Of a stretch of DNA of 64,000 nt, positions 12,048-21,387 are shown one piece after another. Every line of letters begins with the position of its first letter. The stretch's first letter is position 1. The notes beneath the pieces were generated by a model. It made no database searches. It was given only the letters and a program-made list of their open reading frames with translations, and was not told the DNA's origin. The stretch is from Sarcomyxa edulis (Eukaryota; Basidiomycota; Agaricomycetes; Agaricales; Mycenaceae), in contig QUOL01000021.1 of the NCBI GenBank assembly GCA_009761415.1, positions 248,001 to 312,000 of the forward strand. Reading direction: 5' to 3'. Made by a program: the position numbers and the translations under genes.

Positions 12048-12280
12048 GACTTACGATAGTATGGGCTCTTAAATTGTAATCATGTCTTTCTAGAAATGCA
12101 AATGGGATTTCATATAGCAGAAATGACTGTTGATAGAGGATACGTGTAGGTAGGGGATACAAAGTGGGAAAGGAATGGGAGATGTAGAAATCGAAGTGTA
12201 TGGTAGACTGTAATACATGGACGTAAGAAAACACGATTAGCTAGAACAATTAAAGTAGAACAAACGACAGGGGAAAAAAA

Positions 12281-15200
12281 TCACAGCTGTATACCGTTGA
12301 ATTCATCACCCAGAGACATAGCAAATATGCATGTGTGGATGCAGACATCGAAGCGAGTTGCTGTATGTAAATCGGCAGGTAGTTCCTTACCCAACTCGTA
12401 ACGAAGTCCATTATTCGCCCACAAGTCGAGAAGATACAAGCAGGCGTGAGGGCTGGGAGGAATTAGATCGTTGATAGGCTAGAAGATGCTATGTTAGTTT
12501 GTATATCGAGTACAAGCCACGGATCTTACATTATAAGCGCCATTGAACAGAACTGCATCGGTTGGACGTTGATAGATAGCAATCTGATATAATCTCTATA
12601 AATTGAAAATATACAAATCAGGACTAGGAAACGTACCTTGAACAATTGAGTCTTGTAGGCAGGGATGTGTGAGAGCCCACTAAGAAGCTTGACAAATCGC
12701 CTAGCTCTATAACCAGCATCGTTGTCGTCTAACTCCCTCGTTGTTGGATCTATCAAATTGTCGGCATCAAAATCAGGGTGGATCGGGTGGCCAGTACCCC
12801 GTAGATATCTGGCGAATGCAGCTTCGAGACGAGGAAGAACGAGTGCCATGTCAGATTTGAACGATGAACTGCCATGTACCTCGTAGGTGAGCAGGGGGAT
12901 CAGTTGGTCACCGTTTGTGATACGACGATTGTACGAATCACAGAGTAAGGGTTTCGAAATCAAAGATACCATCTATGATCATAGATATTAGTTAGAAGAT
13001 GGAGAACACAACAAAGTGACTCACTCTGATGAACGATGGCTCCGTTGAAGAGATATAACCGTCGAATCCAGCCTTGAAGGATCGAAACTCTTCTGATGCC
13101 AGCATAATTTCATAATCGGAACCCAACAAGCATGAGAGGCGAAACTTCGTAAGAAGCTGAGGCCATTCTGACGAACAGGATGCATGGAGTTGGACAATGT
13201 CACGATACTAGACTATACTCAACAAAGATTATAAAGTGGATTGAGTTGAGGAACTCACAGAGACCAAATAGTTTTCAATCGCAAGGACGAGCTGCTGCTT
13301 TTCAGGGGTATGGTCAAACGGAAAGTCTCCCTCTCCAGCCTCGGAGGGCATCAGCTCCATTAATCGAACACTGTCAGGAACTAAGTCTCTCAACCAACCC
13401 ATATCCTCCAAGAGGGAGTCGATACCACCTATGATGACCTGAAGTAGCATGGGGGATATTGGATCAGGCCCATTTTCAACCTTGACAAAATATGCCATGC
13501 AGAGGAAGCCTAGAGAGTAGCAGGCTTCTCTTCGCGAAGGGATTACGAGTCTTTGAGGAGTGAGAACCTCATACTCGTCCTTCTGGAAATGGACCATCAA
13601 TGATTTCTCTCTGGATATCTCCAGTGCTTTCTCTAGGACTTGTCGAACGACTCCTTTTCCTACATTGTCTGGGATGCCATCAACCATGATATCAGGACCT
13701 CTACAAAGGTATATGAGCACCCATAGACATCATAGTAAAAGGATATAGCTTACGCTTCGAATGACCATGTACGACCAAATACGTTAGTCAATGAGGCTTC
13801 GTTCTCCAGATTACTTCCAACAACCACGTCCAGATGAACGTGGGGACCTTTTGAGTACGGTATATTTGGATAATTTCGACGGTGAGTAATCCAGTCGATG
13901 AGACCGATAGCACAGTCAACAACTGTCGGTCCAGAGACTCTGAAGTCTAACGATCGTTCGGTGAGAGAGATACTCTTCACACAATCCCTAGCAAATCGTC
14001 TGATCGTTGTGTACTCCGATATGGGTGGTTGAGAGCCAGAAGGACTCAATGCGAACGTAGGAAATGCTGGAGTGGAATACAGGGAAACTGAAGTAGATGA
14101 CGACGAGGAGAAAGCTGGAGTAGAAGACGACGATGAGATGGCTGGAGTAGACAACGATGACGAGGAGAAAGCTGGAGTGGAAGACGACGATGAGATGGCT
14201 GGAGTAGACAACGATGACGAGAAAGCTGGAGTGGAAGACGACGATGAGATGGCTGGAGTAGACAACGATGACGAGAAAGCTGGAGTGGAAGACGACGATG
14301 AGATGGCTGGAGTAGACAACGATGACGAGGAGAAAGCTGGAGTGGAAGACGACGATGAGATGGCTGGAGTAGACGAGGTCAAAGCAGGAGTGAACGAGGA
14401 CAAAGCTGGAGTGGAAGACGAGGACAAAGCAGGAGTGGATGAGGAAAAAGCTGAAGTGAACGATGTTGACGACAAGGAGAAAGCCGGAGTGGACGAAGAC
14501 AAAGCAGGAGTGGACGACGACAAAGCAGGAGTGGACGACGACAAAGAGACAGTTGGAGCAGTGGAAGAGGATGAAATTGTAGAGCGTACTGAACTTGTTG
14601 AAGCAGAGAATAAAGCTGAGGACAAAGACGATGATGATGATGATGATGTGAAGAACTGGTTGTCATTGAATGGTGATCGTGATCTCTCTCTTGATATGTT
14701 GGGAGACGAAGATCTGGATCTGGATCTGGATCGAAACTGAGTTCTTCCTACTTGAGTCCTGAAACGATAGCGAGGATTGGGAGAGGATGATCTGTCTCTG
14801 TTTCTGCCTTGACGAGCAGATGGAGAACCAGAGCCATCACGATTTCTATAACGAGGGTATGGGCCAAGTGCTTGCTGTGAAGTAGATGGCGTCTCAGAGG
14901 TGCTGCTCGTAAATGTACCATGGGTTATTGATGGAGGTACCCAATGCTCGAAGTCGAGGTCAATGACAGAGTTATCGATATCGTCTGGAGTGTGAACGAT
15001 TTGTCCAGGACATCTCTGGTTACACTCGACAATAACTTTTTCTGGGTGCACTTCTTCTTGAGTATTTCCATCGTCATCTAGATGAACAACTGATCGAAAA
15101 ACATCCCGAGTCTGCATATCTGCAAAAATTCGATCTGAGAAACAATGATGAGCTGATAGGTCGTTCGAATCGATGGGGCCTGTTATGTAGCCCCCCTTTG

Positions 15201-16503
15201 GACCTATCGTTACTTTATGAGTATATATATGCAGGAAATACGATGGTGTACTCACACAAAAACAAAAGACCGACATCTGGATTAACAGGGCTAGGATTCT
15301 TCTTCGCCAGTGCAGTAAGCTTCCCATGAGTGAAATCATGGAAAACTGTAGTAGCGTCACAGTCGTTGTAGATGAGCTTTCCATCCCAACACTTACTACC
15401 TGTCTTCATGACTCGAAAGGGGAGGTAATGATATTCCATACGTTCCAAGCGAGAATCCTCGGAAGAATCCAGTTCCAACGATGGCGGAGTCCAACAAGGT
15501 AATGCCAGGTTATGTGAGCGAAGCATATCCTTGACATGGTCATGTATCGGTCTCATAAGATTGGTGTCCTTACTGGGACTCTGGAATGAAACGCGTTTGA
15601 CTAGACCATGAGATCGAAGAAGATGTAAATCGGCAGAGAGCAATTCTCCGATGGGATGGATCTTTGCTGGGAAATCGATCTCATGAAAAGGAATGTCCAT
15701 CGTTTTATTCTTCGAAAGAGTTAGTGTTGATAGTTCTGAAGATATGGAGAGTTTACTTACATCTCGAGGTAGTAGAACAAGATCTATGGTCAATGGGGCA
15801 GCCATTCTGGTAATGGGACGTTGAGTCGTCTGTCCTCCTCCTCCTGCTCCTCCTCTCTGTTTGCTACGCCCGGTCGACTTTGGTACACCGCCCATTGCAA
15901 CACCCCATGTACTCATAGGTGCAGCTGGTGCCCCAGGAGTGAAACGACGGAAATCAGATACTTGTGGTGCTTGTGTCGGCATTCCTGATCCTGACCATGG
16001 ATTTTCAGAACACTGGGCACCTGGTGTTGATGGAGGGGGAGCATATGGATGAGACTGAGACTGGGGGGTAACTGGGGAAGTCATGGGAGTATGCTGGCTG
16101 TAAGGTCGGTCACAGTTCAAACATACATCGAAGTAATCGAGGTGCTGGATGTCATGCCAAAAAATCAATAGGTGGCGTCGAAATATGCAAAAGAAAGAAC
16201 TGACAGGTGGTATTTTAGCAGTGAATCCTTGGCATATGCCACCGTATGATGCGGGAGCACTTCTGGGAGGGAACACTGGAATTGGAGGTGGTGGTGGTTT
16301 GTGAGAATGGACAGAGCAACGACAACAGCAAAAGTCCTGAAGTACTTAGATTAGTGAATTGAGTGAGCTAGAAATACCAGAATGCTCACAGGATTAGCAG
16401 GTAACGGAACGAAACCTGCACATTGGTGGGGTGGGGTACATGAAGTACAGGGAAAATTAGAGTGTGAATGGACACCGTGATTGTAACCAACAGTCGAAGA
16501 CAT
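12281..16503 (-). CDS. Cys- and Ser-rich multidomain protein with HECT-like C-terminal region
   Basis: Multi-exon gene convergent with the integrase. It starts at 16503 with a His/Cys-rich head (NFPCTSC, CCCRCSVHSH, CLNC) that could bind zinc, then a Pro/Ser/Gly linker, a globular block containing MDIPFHEIDFPAK and EYHYLPFRVMKTGSKCWDGK, an SR-type stretch (FRSRSRSRSSSP), a long run of SSTPAFSSS repeats, and a C-terminal globular region starting at RPGDIMVDG-like sequence (GPDIMVDGIPDNVGKG), through YLRGTGHPIHPDFDADN, to ATRFDVCIHTCIFAMSLGDE. The last 400 residues resemble HECT-like segments of G2E3-type proteins, but I cannot point to a catalytic Cys with confidence. Placement suggests it is the second gene of the integrase transposon, perhaps acting on protein turnover of the complex; that is inference. 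Internal exon borders are approximate. Confidence 0.65.
14080..14560 (-). repeat. Minisatellite coding for Ser/Thr/Pro/Ala repeats
   Basis: Tandem units of roughly 50-54 bp, with shorter 24-30 bp versions toward 14560, within the Ser-rich part of the HECT-like gene. On the minus strand they translate as variants of SSSTPAFSSS and STPAISSSS. On the plus strand the same units keep open an acidic frame of 222 codons (AGVEDDDEMAGVDNDDE), a by-product of the repeat and not a separate gene. Confidence 0.85.
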
Positions 16504-16735
16504 GATGGAGTGAATGTTCTAGAGGACAGGGCTGAGGATATTTGCAGAAGACAGAAGGCCTATGAATGGCAGAAAAGAAATTGCGATTGCGATTGACGAC
16601 AGAGAGAGAGTGAAAAAAACAGTTTTCGAAGAGAGGGACCTGTGAGGCCTGTGGGAGAAGCCAGTCGTTGGTTTGTGGGCTTTCAAGGACGTTCAGAAGA
16701 GCAATTGTATGGTGAATCTTTACAGAATGAGGGCA

Positions 16736-16775
16736 GGAGTAGCAGGCGAGGCAGGAGTAGCAGGCGAGGCAGGCA
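16736..16775. repeat. Short direct repeat, 18 bp unit
   Basis: The unit GCAGGAGTAGCAGGCGAG occurs twice in tandem and is followed by a partial third copy. It lies just upstream of the HECT-like gene start, near where one end of the mobile element would be expected. No inverted partner was seen on the other side of the element. Confidence 0.7.
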
Positions 16776-17229
16776 AGGCTGACGAGACGCGTTTCGTCGC
16801 GTTGTTTGGCAGTAGCATCTCTAGTCTACATGAAGATCCATCTCTACGTTCAACTCAAAATCACTTATAACCGTTGAGTTCCTTACAGGAGGGGACTCGC
16901 AAAGATCCCACCCTGATAACCACAAACATCAGTATTGAGTCAACCATTCTACCGAGAACATTACACGGACGAGGTCACAGACGAGCGTTCTCATCCTAAG
17001 GTTGTGAGTTTCAACAAACAATGTCTCCGAACTGTCGTAAACTTTATAGGCTCCTCCCCACCTGCACGTCGGATTTCTTGGGTGATGAGATCGACTTCGA
17101 GCTCGAGTCCAGAGGAGGCGAGGAAGATACATGTGGGGGTTGGGAGGGTTATGGGGAGCACCTCGTTTTGCATTGCGATGTTGCGGAAGATGGCTGGTGG
17201 GTGTTTCTGCTGGGGGTAGAAATACATTT

Positions 17230-18110
17230 GCACCTGACGCTACGTTGAGAAGGTACTCTGAAGTAACACCTGCAAGGACATTAAGCGCCACTTTCAAAGC
17301 GCCTAGGGTTATCGATGGCCGATGAGCACTGAACAACGACAACCAAATAATTCGACGCACCTTGGAACCCAGCATGCTCCAAAACCTTCCCTCCCATCCA
17401 TTTTACACAGTCCGCAGCATTCTCCTCCCCAATCTCAACGTGCTTCTTCTTCCCAGTCTTGGCCCCATTCCCATTCAGAGTCAAACTCCACGGTCTCTCG
17501 TCAACCTCATCATCCACCCCCACTCTGACACCTAATACATCGTCACCTACACCGCTTCCACTACTATCCCCCAACCGATAATCCACCCCCCATCTCCACA
17601 TCACCTTCTTCATCCATCGTGTTGTTGGAGAGGAGAAGGGAATCCCTGGAAGGCCGTTGCCAATTATAACGTCGGATTGGACTGCACCCCACCATAGTTG
17701 AGATACGTCTGGGTCTTCTGAGAGAACGGGAATGGGGAGACCGTCAAAGTTGAATCTGGTCCGTTTCCGAGGTCGTGTATTGGAGTCGGAAGCGCTATAG
17801 GGAGATGTCAGTGAATTGAGTGCATAGAAGGAGAGAGCGCCGAACGCTTTACGTTTGTCGCCGAGATCCTCGTTATCGTGTAGGTGAGGAGCGAGTTCTC
17901 GCAGACGCTCTGCGAGATCGTGATGAGGTTGTGGGGAAGTAACAAGAGTATGTACTTGGCGATGCAATTGTAAGAAAGTGGACATATCATCTGGAGTGCG
18001 GATGATTGCCAATGAGTCGGGAAATGGGGCATTGCGCGGCACTGGCGTCTGAGACGGGTGCTTGAACTTGGGTATCGGTGGGAAGTAGATGGAGAGGATC
18101 TGGCGGTAGT
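17230..18110 (-). pseudogene. SPT7-like fragment (SAGA subunit), truncated
   Basis: Partial copy of the SAGA transcription coactivator subunit SPT7. Minus-strand coding reads PRNAPFPDSLAIIRTPDDM, then KRTRFNFDGLPIPVLSEDP and SQLWWGAVQSDVIIGNGLP, an acidic/basic linker and the start of the histone-fold region: WMGGKVLEHAGFQ, a clean intron (about 17300-17355), then GALKVALNVLAGVTSEYLLN. In full-length SPT7 the fold continues with VGRTIRFL; here the frame instead runs into unrelated sequence (VASGANVFLPP), so the histone fold is cut. The N-terminal bromodomain part is absent as well. The fragment directly follows IML2-like sequence on the same strand, which makes a chimera. Truncated pseudogene is the simplest reading; a neofunctional fusion is less likely. 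Confidence 0.7.
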
Positions 18111-18198
18111 GGGGGCTGGGGTACGAAAACCAGATCCATTACTGCGCGAGGCGTTCAAGGTAGGCCGAGCGACAGACGCAATGGGTGGATCTGTGCGT

Positions 18199-19464
18199 TC
18201 CTTGCAATGAGAATTCGGTGGGCCATAGAAACGTCGACTCCATCGAAATTGGAAAGAACCAAATGGAAGATGAGGAGGGCCATATCACAAATCGTTATCC
18301 GTACGCCCTCCTCGGCTGAGCATGATTAGTGGTCAAAATAACGATTGAGCAGACAAGAGTAAGCGCACCTGGACTGACGCTAGGCTCCCAATAATCTTTA
18401 GACCCACCTCCTGCCTTCATAAGCATCGCCAGCCCTGCATGCCGATCACCCTTGTATCCAGAAAGTTCTACGATTGTCAATAGTTTGCCTGGCATAAGGT
18501 CTTTGGCGCGTAGATGGGAACGAGGATCGATTCATCGTCGTCATCCGAATCGAGGAGACGTAGACGAGCCAGGACCAACTCTTCGTCTTCTAGTTTGTGC
18601 GAGATTCGGTGCACGCATTCTTCCTCATCGTCCTCTTCGTTCGAGTCCAACTCGTCGTCTGCATCCCCTTCTGCTGAGTCTTCGTCTTTATCATCGTCGT
18701 CACTCATGCTCATGAAGTTACGCGCGACCTTTTTATAAGGCACGCGTTGAGCTGATTTGGAACGACCTTCGAGGCATGCGAGAGTATCGGAGCGGTTGGA
18801 TTTGCGATGGGAAGTGGATACGGTGGATATAGTCGTTCGGGACGCGGATCTCGTGTGGGGTTTCGACGTTGAGGGTAGAGCAGAGTGGGAGACGGTGAGA
18901 GTGGAAGTAGATGCAACGACGGATCGAGGAGGGAATTGGAAGGACGACAGGCGTTCTTGTGATTCAGGCGACGGAGAGGAAGGGAGAGTGGGTGATGAAA
19001 GTGGGAGTGGCGAGGGGAGTTGGGAAGTCGATGCTCTTGGTGACGAGAGGAAGAGGGGTGGGAGATGACCTTTTACACACTGAATAAGACCATAACCCGT
19101 AGCGAAACATAATCGTTCCCTGGCAAAGATGTCAGTAACAACCAACGACTTGAATATGTTTGACGCACTTTTTCTCGTCACTCCTATGGCAATACTTCTC
19201 CGATTCGTGCATGTGAGAAGCCAAAAAAAGTTCGAGGGCATATGCGACACCTGGGATATCATCGAGAGCGATTTTGGGACTGTATGGGACTTTTATCGGG
19301 GGAGGTTTGGTATAGATAGACTGGAAAGAAGTCTTAGAACTTGTCGAAGTAGCTGGCGTTTCAACGCTGCTATCGACGGGCGTCGAGAAGCTGCCATCAT
19401 CGCTGTTCCCGGCGTCGACCACAAGCGTCGGAAGGGCTAAAGTGTCGCTCATCGTGCCGCTCAT
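18199..19464 (-). pseudogene. IML2/TTC39-like fragments interrupted by foreign sequence
   Basis: Pieces of the fungal IML2 / tetratricopeptide repeat 39 family (mitochondrial outer membrane or inclusion-body clearance protein). Segment A (19464 to about 19070) reads DIPGVAYALELFLASHMHES, an intron, and RERLCFATGYGLIQCVKG. Segment B (about 18499-18199) reads LMPGKLLTIVELSGYKGD, GLAMLMKAGG, an intron, then ITICDMALLIFHLVLSNFD and VSMAHRIL. In the intact family roughly 100 or more residues join A to B; here they are replaced by 18500-19068, an open stretch with Ser/Pro-rich and highly acidic sequence (SMSDDDDKDEDSAEGDADDE) of unknown origin. The TPR-rich C-terminal two thirds are missing, replaced by the SPT7 fragment. 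This cannot give a normal IML2 protein. Confidence 0.7.
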
Positions 19465-20327
19465 GACGGCTTGGATGAATATGACGGCTTGGATGAATCC
19501 GAGTTTCTTGTTCTTTCGTCGGCGGTGGACGAAGAGGAGGGTTAGTGCGAGGAGAATTAGTGCGATGGCTGTTGATGTCGTTCCTGTGAAAGGGTTAGAG
19601 TGGAAGGAACGATTGGTATAGGTGGTACGTACCTGCGATTATGGCAGTTCTTCTATGGGAGGTCGTAGAGTCAGTTGAGGAAGAAGATAGGGTTGTTGGT
19701 ATTGCGGATACTATCTGCAGTGTGTGTCAGGGCAAATAACAAAGGTAAACTGATGGACATACCGTTGTCGGCTGCCCGTCTATGGTCGTTACTATCGATG
19801 TATATCGCAGAGAGACAGAAGAAGAGGTGGAATCAGATGACGCGGATGTAGTGCTTGTGATGGTGGATGTGGATGTGAGAGACTCGGTGGCAGTTGACGT
19901 ACTTGCCGATGACGATGTCGTTGATGTCGTGTTGGTCGAGGTGGAGTCTGAGGAGGTGGTAGATGTAGATGCAGACGATGAGACGTCGGATGTGGTGGTA
20001 GATGAAATGGAAGTAGATGGGGAAGAGGATGAGAATAATGAAGAGGAGGAAGCTGATATGGAGCTTGAATCGGATAGAGACGACGAGGGCAGCAATGAGG
20101 ACGGTGACGCAGATGAAGCACTAATGCTCGCATCAGAGCTAATAGTCGTGGTTGTACTGGGGAAGTTGTTAATACACGAGATAAAACATGAACGCGTTAC
20201 TCACTGTGGTGCGATCGACGAAGCAGAGTCAGATGACGCAGCACTAGCGCTATCAATATCAGAGGAGCTAGCGACGTCGAGTAGAGAGCACAGCCGTCGT
20301 GCGACTATTTGCCCAATGACACTCATG
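19465..20327 (-). CDS. Ser/Thr-rich single-pass membrane protein
   Basis: Minus-strand gene with a long Ser/Thr-rich, probably O-glycosylated ectodomain (runs such as STTTSDVSSSASTSTTSSDS), then TIDGQPTTV, a short exon TAIIAG, and a transmembrane helix STAIALILLALTLLFV with the stop-transfer cluster HRRRKNKK. This layout is common in basidiomycete cell-surface or wall-stress-sensor-like proteins, but no specific family is named. Introns: about 19584-19633, one near 19712-19765, and about 20160-20206. The start at 20327 (MSVIGQIVARR) is uncertain and no convincing signal peptide is seen, so upstream exons are likely. The cytoplasmic tail runs in frame, across an 18-bp tandem duplication (19463-19498), into the IML2-like fragment, so its own stop codon seems lost. 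Confidence 0.55.
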
Positions 20328-21019
20328 TTCGATTCTGATAGTAACCCTGAGAAGTCGAAGTGTCTAGTCCGCGGTCGTGATGGAACGGAAAGAGTGGCGA
20401 CGAGGAATTTGAAGTAGGGCACCGAGTTTTGGAATATGCTCTCGACAGCTCATCTCGGAGAGCAGCACGAGCACATCGACATGACGTTGATCGACGAGGG
20501 TGGAAGATGTCCAAGACGTCAAAGAAAATTCTTCAGGTTGCGAGTAATTTCAACATTGAGATTACAATACAAGACGCTGAATAGTGTACGTACCGGCCAA
20601 CGAAGCCTTTGTTGCTGCTCTTCAAGTCATGCCCATCTTGTCTGCACTTGATCCCAGACGTCGAAAGAGCTGTGTTGAGTTTGCTGTCGTGCTGGGCATT
20701 ACCATGACCTCCGAGTACTCGTGGACAATGGAGAAAGAACGAGCCGTTGTATGGGATCCTGGTGCAGTGGTAGAGATGAGAGACCACTTGGTGTTGATGC
20801 GTCGGATGAGCCGAGATCTAGGGTAGATATGTCGTCACTGACTGTGTAGGCCAGGGTGGTGGGTAATGAGGATATGGAGGTGCCCTCGCTGTATTCTCCT
20901 GTCTTCAACAAGGATTGGTCGATGATGGAGTGACATCTGCGAGGATCTGTCGGAGATAGCGAGATTTGGAGTGACCTCGTTCACATCGGGGGGCTATATC
21001 GAATTTGCTGTTGATATGC

Positions 21020-21330
21020 GGAAGAGATAAGAGAACAAGAGAACGTACCTTCGAAACCGAGCAAACATTTGAAAATTGAAGCATCTACCACATATCCATT
21101 TGGGTCTCTCTCTCGTTTGCAGTCAATGGAGGGATAAGCGATTTCGAACTGGTTGATGCACATATTTGGCTGTTGAGATATTTAGATTGAGGGGAGCACT
21201 ATGGACTAGCAATTGTTAGACTTGGTGAGACTGTCCACACAGTCGGTACTCACTTGAGTCAAGTAGACGAATAGCCATTTTGTCGAGGCTTGAGGGAAAG
21301 TGCCAGATTTCCATATACGGTCGAAACGAA
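21020..21330 (-). CDS. Two exons of an unrecognised gene, possibly the 5' part of the neighbouring membrane protein gene
   Basis: Minus-strand segments GWTILEFRFDRIWKSG..TKWLFVYLTQ and, across an intron with good borders (about 21180-21250), PNMCINQFEIAYPSIDCK followed by DPNGYVVDASIFKCLLGFE, then another donor GTACGT. They look like real coding exons with paired Cys, perhaps extracellular. They may continue toward 20.9-20.5 kb, where more Ser-rich frames exist, and into the Ser/Thr-rich membrane gene. The 5' end runs into the start of the TET/JBP gene on the other strand, so it may be truncated. Function unknown. Confidence 0.35.
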
Positions 21331-21387
21331 ACTCGAGGATTGTCCAACCTATATCGGGCAACCCCCTTTGATTTTGAACATCGCGCA

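Larger units (their letters stand above)
10238..16503. mobile_element. Putative two-gene DNA transposon (integrase plus HECT-like gene)
   Basis: An intact DDE integrase and a large convergent companion gene lie together with a short shared 3' region of about 230 bp. Sequence on both sides consists of degenerate repeats and gene fragments. By eye I could not find terminal inverted repeats or a target-site duplication between about 9.8 and 17 kb, so the true ends are undefined and the coordinates given cover only the genes. Confidence 0.5.

Noticed and set aside
14072..14740. Acidic plus-strand frame of 222 codons
   Set aside because: It is the reverse strand of the Ser-rich minisatellite in the HECT-like gene; its openness follows from the repeat.
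9900..17000. Terminal inverted repeats of the integrase element
   Set aside because: Several CG-rich words (CGTCGCG, GACGCG) recur on both sides, but none forms a convincing inverted pair with a target-site duplication.
19782..20417. Asp/Val-rich plus-strand frame of 211 codons
   Set aside because: Mirror of the Ser/Thr-rich ectodomain of the minus-strand membrane protein, which has a membrane helix and good introns.
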